DNA of 64,000 nucleotides from Streptomyces chumphonensis (GTDB taxonomy: Bacteria; Actinomycetota; Actinomycetes; Streptomycetales; Streptomycetaceae): assembly GCF_014779715.1 (NCBI RefSeq), contig NZ_JACXYU010000007.1:186001-250000 (forward strand). Reading direction: 5' to 3'. This document shows, in pieces, positions 49,671 to 57,761 of this stretch (position 1 is its first letter; each line of letters starts with the position of its first letter). The notes below the pieces were generated by a model. The model was given only the letters and a program-made list of their open reading frames with translations. It was not told the origin of the DNA and did not search any database. Made by a program: the position numbers and the translations under genes.

Positions 49671-51065
49671 GTGGCGCTGACTCCAGGTCGTAACAGCAAG
49701 CTTGAATCACATCTCGCCGAGGCGGGCTGGACGCACGCGCAGCTCGCCGGAGCAGTCGTGCGCGTCGCGCGCGAGAGCGGTGTAGCGCACCTGCTAGGCA
49801 TCGGGCGCTCACACGTCTCCCATTGGGTGCGTGGCACCAAGCCGTCAGGTCGTGCGCCGCAGGTCCTTTCCGAGGCGTTCTCGCGGCGGTTGGGCCGCTC
49901 TGTCACTCCTTCTGATCTCGGTCTCGCCGATGCTGGGGATCTCCCTCCGTATGCCTCACTCTGGGATGCGGATACGCTGACTGCTCTGGCCGGACTCGGA
50001 AGGGCAGACCTCGACGTGGACCGCAGAGATCTCTTAGGGAAGGCCACCTACTCGGTCGCGGGCCTCGCCGTCCCGGGATCAGCGTGGTGGCGGCAGCAGG
50101 AACGCACGTCCCGGCCCAGCACGGACCGAGGTTCGCGCCGCATCGGTCGGGGAGAGCTTGACGCGGTGCACGACATGATCGCGCTGTTCCAGCGAGTCGA
50201 CCAGCGCCGAGGGGGCGGACATGCCCGTTCCGCCGTTGCCCAGTACCTCATGGCGGATGTCGCTTCCTACCTGCGGTGTTCCTACGCTGACGAGGGCGTG
50301 CGACGTGGGATGCTTGCCGGCGCGGGGGAACTCGCTTATCTGGCAGGCTGGATGGCCTTCGACAGCGGTGAGCACGGGACGGCGCAGCGCTACCTCCTGC
50401 TTGGCGTCAAGCTCGCCGCTGAAGCAGCCGATGCCCCGTTGGCCGGACACATCCTCCGCGCACTTGCGCACCAGGCTCTTGACCTCGGGCACCCGGGGCA
50501 GGCACTAGGGCTTGCCCAGGCATCGGTGGAAGGGGACCGGTACGCGAGGGCCGCCCCGCGTGAGAGAGCGTTGCTGGAGGTCGTCCACGCGAGGACTTGT
50601 GTGGCAACAGGCGACGGGGCTGCCGCCTCTGCTGCACTGCTACGTGCTGAGAACGAGCTTGCGGCAGCAGGCGAAGACGACGACGAACCAGCACGTGTCT
50701 TCTTCTTCGGAGAAGCCTCACTTGCCCACGAGACCGCCTGCGCCTTGCGGGACCTTGGGGATCTCAAGGGCGCCCAGGACGAGTTCAGGCGCAGCGTCCG
50801 CACGAGGAAGGCTGCGACCTTCACCCGCACGCACGCCGTGACGCTGGGGTATCTGGGGGAGGTGCAGGCGCGGAAGGGAGACGTAGAGGAAGCCTGCGCC
50901 ACATGGCATCGCGCACTGGACGCGATGGAGGGCGTACGGTCCGGAAGGACCCGGCAGGTCGTCGTAAACCTGCGGAGGACGCTGTCGCCCTATCGGAGCC
51001 GACGGATCGACACCGCTCTCGAACTCGACGCACGAGCTGCCGTACACCTGATGGGCACACACTGA
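49671..51065 (+). CDS. HTH-TPR transcriptional regulator
   Basis: A 464-aa protein. An XRE-like helix-turn-helix lies at about residues 12-55 (LAEAGWTHAQLAGAVVRVA, then GRSHVSHWVRGTKPSG), followed by a linker with DRRDLLGKATYSVAGLAVPG and a long C-terminal array of tetratricopeptide-like helices (about 180-440). This is the architecture of many Streptomyces pleiotropic regulators whose TPR part binds peptides or proteins. AAGGAG is four bases before GTG 49671. It is divergent from the ATPase-methyltransferase operon and is its likely regulator. The gene is slightly less GC-rich than the core genes. Confidence 0.85.
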   Translation: MALTPGRNSKLESHLAEAGWTHAQLAGAVVRVARESGVAHLLGIGRSHVSHWVRGTKPSGRAPQVLSEAFSRRLGRSVTPSDLGLADAGDLPPYASLWDADTLTALAGLGRADLDVDRRDLLGKATYSVAGLAVPGSAWWRQQERTSRPSTDRGSRRIGRGELDAVHDMIALFQRVDQRRGGGHARSAVAQYLMADVASYLRCSYADEGVRRGMLAGAGELAYLAGWMAFDSGEHGTAQRYLLLGVKLAAEAADAPLAGHILRALAHQALDLGHPGQALGLAQASVEGDRYARAAPRERALLEVVHARTCVATGDGAAASAALLRAENELAAAGEDDDEPARVFFFGEASLAHETACALRDLGDLKGAQDEFRRSVRTRKAATFTRTHAVTLGYLGEVQARKGDVEEACATWHRALDAMEGVRSGRTRQVVVNLRRTLSPYRSRRIDTALELDARAAVHLMGTH

Positions 51066-51098
51066 CCAGGACGCCACCAGCCGGAGCGAGGAGTGCGC

Positions 51099-51590
51099 AT
51101 GGGCGAAGAGAACTACACCGTGCAGGCGTTGGCCCACGTGGTGGGTGGACGGGAGAAGCCGACCGACGACTTCTGGGGCGGTACACGGGCCGTCATCCGT
51201 ATCGATGACCCCCGGTTCACCGCTGACGCCACGAAGGGGCTGGAGGACTTCTCGCACCTGGAGGTCGTCTTCCGGTTCCATCTCACCGACCCCGACGATC
51301 TGCACCTCGGCGCACGTCGTCCTCGCGACAACCCCGCCTGGCCCGAGGTCGGCACCTTCGGGCATCGCAACATGCGCCGGCTCAACTGGCTCGGCGTATC
51401 GCGTTGTCGTCTGATCGAGGTGGACGGCCTCGATCTGCACGTGGAGGACCTGGACGCGGTCGACGGCACCCCGGTCCTCGACATCAAGCCCTGGTTCGCG
51501 GAGATGGGGCCTCGGGGCCCGCAGCATGAGCCGTCCTGGCCGACGGAGATGCTCACCGACTACTACGCCCCGCACCGCGATTCCCCCTGA
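51099..51590 (+). CDS. TsaA/TrmO-like SAM-binding protein
   Basis: A 163-aa protein of the TsaA-like beta-barrel family (TrmO: tRNA t6A37 N6-methyltransferase). The C-terminal half has NWLGVSRCRLIEVDGLDLHVEDLDAVDGTPVLDIKP in outline, the strongly conserved family block; the N-terminal half is shorter than in E. coli TrmO, and the RPN-x-IG segment is changed to RRLNWLG. It may methylate tRNA or a small molecule. GGAG is five bases before ATG 51099; GTG 51093 is possible. It lies 33 nt after the regulator gene. Confidence 0.8.
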   Translation: MGEENYTVQALAHVVGGREKPTDDFWGGTRAVIRIDDPRFTADATKGLEDFSHLEVVFRFHLTDPDDLHLGARRPRDNPAWPEVGTFGHRNMRRLNWLGVSRCRLIEVDGLDLHVEDLDAVDGTPVLDIKPWFAEMGPRGPQHEPSWPTEMLTDYYAPHRDSP

Positions 51591-51609
51591 CCGTCCCGAA
51601 AGGTGAGCG

Positions 51610-52392
51610 ATGCCCCTGACACCCCCTGCGGGAGGCGATGCCGACCCGCGTGCGCCGCACGTCAGGGCAGCGGCGGCGCTTCGAGACGCCATCCTCTGCG
51701 GAACGTGGCCCCCGGGATCGGCCCTGCCCACGACTTCGGAGCTGGCCCGGCTCCATGGGGTGCGCGAATCCGTTGCTGCCCAGGCGATCTCCCTCCTCAT
51801 CGAAGAGGGCCTGGTCACGACGAGCGGCCCGCACGCTGCCGTCACCGTTCGGCCATGCCGCCAGCAGACGGTGCGGCCCGCTGACAGCGGGCAGCCCGTC
51901 GGGCCGGGGGAGTCGTACCGGTGGCTGAGCGTTGCCGAGCGGCAGGGCAAGCGCGGCACGATCACACTGCTCGACGTTGCCGAGGTGCGGCCTCCGGCCG
52001 AGGTGGCGGATGCGCTGGAGTTGGGCGAGACGGGCACGGCCGTGCTGCGGCGCCAGCTCCTCCAGCACGACGGCGAGCCGGTGGAACTGGCCGAGTGCTA
52101 CTACCCAATGGAGATCGCCAGGGGAACGGCACTCGTCGAAGCCCGCCGCATTCGCGGCGGCACGCCGACGCTGCTGGCGGGTCTGGGTCTATCGCCGCAC
52201 CGGACGGTGGACCGCGTCTCCGCGCGGGTGCCGACCCAGGCGCAGTACGAGGCGTTGCGACTGCCGGGCGATCTGCCGATTCTGCGCACGTTCCGTGTGG
52301 TCTACAGCAAGAGCGACGGCAGGCACCGTCCCATCGAGACGACCGTCATGGCCAAGGCCGGTCATCTGTACGAGGTGCGGTACGAGTTCTGA
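51610..52392 (+). CDS. GntR-family (HutC-type) transcriptional regulator
   Basis: A 260-aa regulator. The winged HTH is at about 18-82 (RAAAALRDAILCGTWPPGSALPTTSELARLHGVRES region, EEGLVTT), and the UTRA ligand domain follows (about 100-255; VLRRQLLQHDGEPVELAECYYP, LPILRTFRVVY). HutC-type members sense sugars, amino acids or amines. AAAGGTG is eight bases before ATG 51610. Its target is not evident; it sits in a string of small codirectional genes. Confidence 0.9.
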   Translation: MPLTPPAGGDADPRAPHVRAAAALRDAILCGTWPPGSALPTTSELARLHGVRESVAAQAISLLIEEGLVTTSGPHAAVTVRPCRQQTVRPADSGQPVGPGESYRWLSVAERQGKRGTITLLDVAEVRPPAEVADALELGETGTAVLRRQLLQHDGEPVELAECYYPMEIARGTALVEARRIRGGTPTLLAGLGLSPHRTVDRVSARVPTQAQYEALRLPGDLPILRTFRVVYSKSDGRHRPIETTVMAKAGHLYEVRYEF

Positions 52393-52448
52393 CGGCAGGA
52401 GCCCCGGGCACCGCCCATGCTGCACCTGAGGTCGCCATACTGGCCGCC

Positions 52449-53267
52449 ATGGCGAACCCCACCCTTGCTCCCGAGGTCGAGCGCTTCTACGCCGAGGTGA
52501 TCGATGAGGGCGCCCGGCTCAGCAAGTCGGCTGACGGACGTCTGGAGTTGCTGCGCACACAGGAGTTGCTGAGGCGGTTCCTTCCGGCGCCCCCGGCCCG
52601 GGTGCTGGACGTGGGCGGCGGCACGGGGGTGCACGCCCGGTGGCTGGTCGCCGACGGCTACGAGGTGGAGCTGGTCGACCCCGTGCTCCGGCATGTGGAG
52701 CAGGCGGCGCAGGTCTGTGACGCTTCGCTGGGTGACGCCCGGAAGCTGGCCGCTGCGGACGCCACGTACGACGTGGTGCAGCTCCTCGGCCCGCTCTACC
52801 ACCTGCCGTCCGCCGACGACCGCCGGGCGGCGCTCGCCGAGGCGCGACGGGTGGTGAAGCCGGGCGGTCTGGTGGCCGCAGCGGCGATCAACCGGTACGC
52901 GTCGCTGTTCGAGCACGTCACCTACGCGCACCTGCACGCTCCACGGCTCCAGGAATCGATTGCGACGATCCTTCGCACCGCCGTCCACGACGGCCGGCGT
53001 GGCTTCACGCTGGCGTACTTCCACCGCGCCGAGGAACTGGCGGAGGAGCTGCGCGCATGCGGGTTGAGCGACGTACAGGTCTACGGCATCGAGGGCCCGG
53101 CGTGGTCGATCCTCAAGGCGGTGGAACAACAGTCGGGCGTGAGTCCGTCCGACGCGCTCTTCGACTCGGTACTGACGGCCGCCCGGATGGCCGAGCCGTA
53201 CCCGGAACTCCTGGCCGCCAGCTCCCACCTCCTTGCCATCGGCCGTGCGCCGACCCCGGGCGACTGA
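52449..53267 (+). CDS. SAM-dependent methyltransferase
   Basis: A 272-aa class I methyltransferase. Motif I is VLDVGGGTGVHARWL (about residues 52-66), then VELVDP (motif II acidic residue) and VVQLLGPLYHL and RRVVKPGGLV (motif III-like). Substrate unknown. ATG 52449 is 7 nt after CATACT (52436-52441), suggesting its own leaderless transcript. It could act on a small molecule, since no nucleic-acid-binding extension is seen. Confidence 0.88.
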   Translation: MANPTLAPEVERFYAEVIDEGARLSKSADGRLELLRTQELLRRFLPAPPARVLDVGGGTGVHARWLVADGYEVELVDPVLRHVEQAAQVCDASLGDARKLAAADATYDVVQLLGPLYHLPSADDRRAALAEARRVVKPGGLVAAAAINRYASLFEHVTYAHLHAPRLQESIATILRTAVHDGRRGFTLAYFHRAEELAEELRACGLSDVQVYGIEGPAWSILKAVEQQSGVSPSDALFDSVLTAARMAEPYPELLAASSHLLAIGRAPTPGD

Positions 53268-53443
53268 GCATCCCCGACCGCACACACCGCAAGCGCCGTG
53301 CCGACGCCCGCAGGTGCGGCGAACGCGTACCGGACGGGGGCCGCATGCACGGACACCCCGGCTGCGCAGCCCGTCGTCGGCGCGGGCCACCCGTGCCGTC
53401 CGCACGCGTCCAGGACCCGTGCGGACGGCCGGTCGGTGCCGCA

Positions 53444-53917
53444 TCACGCGGAGCCCGGCTCCCGGCGTCGCGTGTACCGCGCACGAGCGGCCTCGTGGGC
53501 GGTGTGCAGCAGGTGCGTGACCGTGTCCGTCGTGCTCTCAGCGGGGTTGACCACGCAGACCCAGCCGAGCGGGCCGTAGACCGGGTGGGGCATCACGCTG
53601 TCCGTGGCCGCGTAGTCGTGCGGACCGCCGAGGTCGCGTGGCTCCTCTCCCGTGAGCTCCCGGAACGTCGCACGGTCGAGGTGGACGTTCACGCGCCAGC
53701 GGCCCGGAGGGTCCAGATCGGACGCGTCGTCGTCGGGGTAGTTCTTGGTGATGATCGTTCCGTACGGCTGCACGTTGTGGGGAATCCGGCCGTCGGGCGC
53801 GTAGTAGAAGAACGCGTCGCCCCAGGTCAGTTCGGGGAAGTCGCCTCCCGGTTCCGGGATGACCACGAGCGCGCCGTCGAGGTCGCGCACGGTCGCGATG
53901 ATCTGTTCCATACTCAT
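53444..53917 (-). CDS. DUF6194-family protein
   Basis: A 157-aa soluble protein: IIATVRDLDGALVVIPEPGGDFPELTWGDAFFYYAPDG in outline at the start, WRVNVHLDRATFRELTGE in the middle and HPVYGPLGWVCVVNPAE towards the end, matching the actinobacterial DUF6194 family, of unknown function (MmcQ/YjbR-like fold suspected). ATG 53917 or 53911. Divergent from the tandem MerR gene with only about 40 nt between them. The 176 nt before it on the plus strand show no gene. Confidence 0.8.
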   Translation of the reverse strand: MSMEQIIATVRDLDGALVVIPEPGGDFPELTWGDAFFYYAPDGRIPHNVQPYGTIITKNYPDDDASDLDPPGRWRVNVHLDRATFRELTGEEPRDLGGPHDYAATDSVMPHPVYGPLGWVCVVNPAESTTDTVTHLLHTAHEAARARYTRRREPGSA

Positions 53918-53958
53918 GGTTCAAGCATCACCTTCATGTGCTGATGTGGGGTTGGCCG

Positions 53959-54708
53959 GTGAACGAGACCGTGGGCGAAGGGCGACGGGTGCCGCTGAGA
54001 ACGGCCGACGTCGCCAGGGAGTCGGACTACTCGGTGCAACAGGTCCGCGACCTGGAGCGGCTGGGCGTCATCCCTCCAGCCCCTCGATCGAGCAACGGCT
54101 ACCGCTCGTACACGTCGGCTCACGTGCATGCGCTGCGCGCCTATCGCGGCCTGGCCGGTGCCGTCGGACCGGTCGCGGCCCGGCAGTTGCTCGCGGAGCT
54201 GAGGACGGGGACGCTCGCCGAGGCGGCCTCGGCGATCAGCGCGGTGCACGTGGGGCTCGCACGGGAACGGGACGAGACGCTGCGTGCTCAACGAGCGTTG
54301 CGCGCGATCGAGGGCGAGCCGCGCGCGGAGCCGGAGCACGAGAACGACACGATGACGATCACGCAGCTCGCCGCAGCGCTCGACGTCCGTCCCTCCACGC
54401 TGCGGTTCTGGGAGCAGGAGGGGCTCGTCGCCCCGGAACGGGTGACGTCGCTGCGAGCTCGTCGATACGGGCTTGCGGCCGTCAGAGCGGCCCGTATCGT
54501 CGCTGCGCTGCGCGGCGCGGGGTACGGCATCCCCGCCGTGCGCGCCATCCTGGGCTCGCTGCACGAGGTCGGCGGTCCGGGAGAGACACGGCGTCTCCTG
54601 CACCAACGCCTCGACCGGATCGCCGTGCGCACCGTCGCCCTGCTGCGTGCGGGCACAGACCTGGCAGCCGTCGTCACGTCGGCCGAGGAGCCGTCGACCG
54701 ACGGGTAG
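53959..54708 (+). CDS. Tandem MerR-family regulator
   Basis: A 249-aa protein with two MerR-type DNA-binding domains. The first is at about residues 11-80 (RTADVARESDYSVQQVRDLERLGVI, GYRSYTSAHVHALRAY); the second at about 132-205 (TITQLAAALDVRPSTLRFWEQEGLVAPERV, RRYGLAAVRAARIVAAL). Each has the HTH plus wing, but there is no long dimer coiled coil between them. One chain could mimic a MerR dimer. GTG 53959 has GGGG seven bases upstream. Divergent from the DUF6194 gene. Ligand unknown. Confidence 0.85.
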   Translation: MNETVGEGRRVPLRTADVARESDYSVQQVRDLERLGVIPPAPRSSNGYRSYTSAHVHALRAYRGLAGAVGPVAARQLLAELRTGTLAEAASAISAVHVGLARERDETLRAQRALRAIEGEPRAEPEHENDTMTITQLAAALDVRPSTLRFWEQEGLVAPERVTSLRARRYGLAAVRAARIVAALRGAGYGIPAVRAILGSLHEVGGPGETRRLLHQRLDRIAVRTVALLRAGTDLAAVVTSAEEPSTDG

Positions 54709-54766
54709 CCCCCGACCCGGCCTCGCGGCCGGGTGGCACCCCCGAGCGGCGGACCGGGAGCCGCAC

Positions 54767-54780
54767 TTGGTCTGGACCAA
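54767..54780. promoter_or_regulatory. DasR-type operator (dre-like) before the HAF-repeat gene
   Basis: TTGGTC-TG-GACCAA is a perfect 6-bp-arm palindrome whose core TGGTCTGGACCA matches the DasR consensus TGGTCTAGACCA at 11 of 12 positions. It ends 56 nt before the start of a secreted-protein gene, a normal place for a dre. DasR responds to glucosamine phosphates in Streptomyces. Confidence 0.6.
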
Positions 54781-54836
54781 TGGGCATGCTCATGCAAGAG
54801 TACGTCGACATCCTTGACGAGAGCAGGAGTGTCCCC

Positions 54837-56042
54837 ATGGCCCGCTTGCGCGTTCCCCGACGGTTATCCCTTGCCGGAGTGGCGGTATCCGCCCTGTTGC
54901 TCCTGGGCTCGGCGCCCATGGCGACGGCCGCACCCGCCGAGCGGCTGCCGACCGCGCGGCTGCTCCCGATCCCGTCGGACGGGCTGCACAGCTTCGTCCG
55001 GGGGCTGAACAACAGCGGCACGATCGTCGGTGAGTACCACGCGGAGAGCTCCGGCGGGCCGGCCGCGATCCGGTGGAACGCCTACCGCGACGGCTACACC
55101 CGCCTCGCGCCCCTGCCCGGTGAGAAGTTCAGCCGCACGACCGCACTGAGCGAGTCGGGATGGGTGGCGGGCCTGTCCTACGACGACCCCTCCCACCTCC
55201 ACCCCGTCCGCTGGACACCGTGGGGCACCCCGAAGCGGTTGGCTCTTCCCCGGGGTTCCCTCGGCGGCAACGCGGCGGCCGTCAACAACGCCGGGGTCGT
55301 GGTCGGCGACGCCCAGCGGGAGGACTCCCGCTCCCGCCCCCTGCGCTGGCGGCCCGACGGCCGCAAGACCCTCCTGCCCCTGCCGCCCGGTGCGAGCAGC
55401 GGCACCGCCACGTCGGTCAACAACGCGGGCACGGTGGTCGGGTGGACCGAGCGGCCCGACGGCGCGGCGCACCCCGTGCGCTGGAACGCGGCGGGTGCCG
55501 TGAACGAACTGCCGCTTCCCCCGGGGTTCACGGGGGCCCGGACGAGCGAGATCACCGACACCGGCGTGGTCTTCGGTCACGGGCGGCTCGCCGGGAGCAC
55601 GGAGTACGACCGGGTCCTGGTGTGGGCCGCCGACGGCACCGTCCGCGACGCGGGACGCGGCCGGGCCTACGACGTCAACCTGACCGGCACGGTCGTGGGC
55701 TCGTCGCTGGACGACTCCCCGAACGGTGATCCGGCCCGGTGGAACGCGAACGGCACACGGACCGTGCTCGCCAACCCGGCGGAGGCGGCCGGGGAGGTGC
55801 TGGCGATCAACAACTGGGGCATGGCCGTCGGGTACGCGTGGCCGCCGGCGGGCAACCCCGCGTTGGACAAGGCGCTCATGTGGAAGCCCGACGGCACGGT
55901 CGTCCCGTTGCCGCCGACTCCCCTCGGCCCCTACACGGCGGCGTTCGACGTCAACGATGCCGGAGTGATCAGCGGATTCGCCGTCGGCACCGACGACGAC
56001 AACAACCCGACGACCTGGCGCGCGACCGTCTGGAAGCGCTGA
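54837..56042 (+). CDS. Secreted HAF-repeat protein
   Basis: A 401-aa exported protein. The signal peptide is clear (RRLSLAGVAVSALLLLGSAPMATA, cleavage after AAPA about residue 35). The mature part is built of about seven repeats of the HAF type, each with a V/INNAGxVVG core (for example VNNAGVVVGDA, VNNAGTVVGWT, INNWGMAVGYA) followed by WRxDG, probably a beta-propeller. GGAG is seven bases before ATG 54837. A DasR-like operator lies upstream and a perfect terminator follows. Function unknown; extracellular binding is inferred. Confidence 0.9.
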   Translation: MARLRVPRRLSLAGVAVSALLLLGSAPMATAAPAERLPTARLLPIPSDGLHSFVRGLNNSGTIVGEYHAESSGGPAAIRWNAYRDGYTRLAPLPGEKFSRTTALSESGWVAGLSYDDPSHLHPVRWTPWGTPKRLALPRGSLGGNAAAVNNAGVVVGDAQREDSRSRPLRWRPDGRKTLLPLPPGASSGTATSVNNAGTVVGWTERPDGAAHPVRWNAAGAVNELPLPPGFTGARTSEITDTGVVFGHGRLAGSTEYDRVLVWAADGTVRDAGRGRAYDVNLTGTVVGSSLDDSPNGDPARWNANGTRTVLANPAEAAGEVLAINNWGMAVGYAWPPAGNPALDKALMWKPDGTVVPLPPTPLGPYTAAFDVNDAGVISGFAVGTDDDNNPTTWRATVWKR

Positions 56043-56066
56043 CGCCCTCGGTGACCCGGAAAGGCG

Positions 56067-56104
56067 AAGCCCCCCGTGAGCCGTTCGGCGGCTCACGGGG
56101 GCTT
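56067..56104 (+). terminator. Terminator after the HAF-repeat gene
   Basis: AAGCCCCC-GTGAGCCG pairs with CGGCTCACGGGGGCTT around a 5-nt loop, with one bulged C. A strong stem 25 nt after the stop. Confidence 0.85.
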
Positions 56105-56153
56105 CGTCGCTGCTCTGATGCCCGATGCGATGATCAGTGCGGAGCGCGATGAA

Positions 56154-56315
56154 TCAGTCGTCGTCTCGCGACATCTCGTCCAGCATGACGTCGGCCTCAC
56201 CCGTGGCACCCGGGTCGTTGTTCATGCCCCCGCCACCCTTGGGCGCGTTCTTGCCGGCCTCCTCCACGGCCTGTGCGGCCATCAACGTACCGACCACGAT
56301 CTCCGTGATTCCCAT
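56154..56315 (-). CDS. 53-residue protein with hydrophobic N-terminus
   Basis: A 53-aa open frame from ATG 56315: GITEIVVGTLMAAQAVEEAG (short amphipathic/hydrophobic helix), a KGGGG turn, and a strongly acidic C-terminus ending SRDDD. GAAGG is six bases before the ATG. It lies 135 nt downstream of the lipoprotein gene on the same strand and may be cotranscribed. No family recognised. Confidence 0.5.
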   Translation of the reverse strand: MGITEIVVGTLMAAQAVEEAGKNAPKGGGGMNNDPGATGEADVMLDEMSRDDD

Positions 56316-56450
56316 CACGCACCTTCCGTCCTGACCGTACGAAATCTTCGATAGCCGGGCCCACGGGCCACGTTCTTTCCAATCCGCCACCCGTGAGGCA
56401 ATGGTCACGGACCCCGACGCCCCCACCTGGGTGCACGGAGATCACGTGAA

Positions 56451-57302
56451 TTACTCGTCCGGGTCCTTCCACACCAGGTATGCGTAGTCCTGCCCCAGCG
56501 TGACACGCCCGAATCTTCCCTCGCCGGTGCGGACGCAGTGCACCGCACCGGAAAAGATCACTTCGATGTCGGTGGCGGTCCGCCAGGATTCCTCCGGTAG
56601 TCCGGAGCATTCCTCACGGTCGGGCAGTGCGCTTCGCCATTCGGCGATGCGTGCCTCGCCCACCCCCTCCAGACCCCAGGGGTTGACGGCGCCGCCATGG
56701 GTGAAGTCGGCACCGGGGGTGCCGGCGTGCTCGTGGACCTTGCCGGTGTCGAGATCCACATGCGTGTCCCCGACCAGCCCGGTCGGGTCGAGCGTGAAAC
56801 TCCCCTCCCAGTGGATCCGCTCCCCGATGTCGCTGATCAGCAGGGTGGAGTCCGTGCCAGGGACGACCTCGACCGCTATACGCCGGTCCTCCACGGTCGT
56901 GACGAACTCGCCGTCCATCCTGACTTCCAGTTTGCGCAGCGTGTCGATCCGGTAGACGGTGACCTCCTTCTCGCCGTTCACCGTCCGGGTCACGGTCAGT
57001 ACCGTGTCGTCCTCCGGTTCGAACTCCCCCTTCGCCTGCTCGGCCAGATATCTCTCCAGTGCGAACGTTCCGATCTCCACCAGGATGTCCAGCCCTGGAT
57101 TGACGATCGGAAGTCCGTCGACCACCGTCAGGGCGATCGACGTGAAGGACCGCCCCTCCCGGGTCTCGCCGTCATGGGTGACGGCGGGGACCACGCAGCC
57201 GGTGCCTCCGAACAGCACCGCACACAAGCTCACCAGAATTCCCACTGTTCTCAGGCGTAACAGTGGACGACGCGAACGAATACCCCACGGAAACCCAGAC
57301 AT
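56451..57302 (-). CDS. Lipoprotein of unknown function
   Basis: A 283-aa exported protein. After an Arg-rich start and a hydrophobic core (TVGILVSLCAVLFGG) comes the lipobox GGTGC with Cys36 lipidated. The mature part is mainly beta-strand in pattern (VLTVTRTVNGEKEVTVYRID, TLLISDIGERIHWEGSFTLD) with a central Thr/Asp-rich block and a Cys pair near the end (EECSG, VHCVR). It should be displayed outside the membrane. No family recognised. GC is a little lower than in the core genes. Confidence 0.75.
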   Translation of the reverse strand: MSGFPWGIRSRRPLLRLRTVGILVSLCAVLFGGTGCVVPAVTHDGETREGRSFTSIALTVVDGLPIVNPGLDILVEIGTFALERYLAEQAKGEFEPEDDTVLTVTRTVNGEKEVTVYRIDTLRKLEVRMDGEFVTTVEDRRIAVEVVPGTDSTLLISDIGERIHWEGSFTLDPTGLVGDTHVDLDTGKVHEHAGTPGADFTHGGAVNPWGLEGVGEARIAEWRSALPDREECSGLPEESWRTATDIEVIFSGAVHCVRTGEGRFGRVTLGQDYAYLVWKDPDE

Positions 57303-57761
57303 TGAATCCCCCGTGCTCCTTACGGAACCTTGCCTCCATTACAGCGTACGCATAAGACGTTCAATATGTACACACGCCTCAAAGCGATCTTCATTGACGC
57401 GGAGAAGGGCGCACCGCGTCAGGAAAGCGCCCAGCGGGTGGCGGGTCCGGGGCGGGTGGTGGTGACGGTTCGTGGGAGAGCGCCGGTCGGCGACGGGGCA
57501 TGTGTCAGCAGGCGCGGTGGCCGGCGGCGGGAGCGGTGAGCGCGCGTCGGGCGTGGAATGTCCCGGGCCCTGGGAGGTCTCGGAAGTCGCCACCTCTCCG
57601 GGTGACCGGATCGCCGTCAAGTGCCCGAGCTCGAGGGCGGGCGGATGCCCGCGGGGCGGTGCGGATTTCGGTAACGGTTCGGCAACGTCGCGGGAGGGGT
57701 GCGGGGGTGGACGCATCGGTGGTGGTGAACGCCCTGCACCAAGTCAAGGATGGGGAAGCCC
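57303..57761. other. 459-nt stretch without a supported gene
   Basis: Between the lipoprotein gene and the frameshifted secreted-protein gene. The first 110 nt are A/T-richer (for example TACGCATAAGACG) and probably hold the lipoprotein promoter. The remainder is GC-rich with only short overlapping open frames lacking ribosome sites. No tRNA or repeat seen. Confidence 0.5.

Noticed and set aside
57330-57539. 69-codon open frame after the lipoprotein gene
   Set aside because: No ribosome site; Arg-rich translation with no motif.
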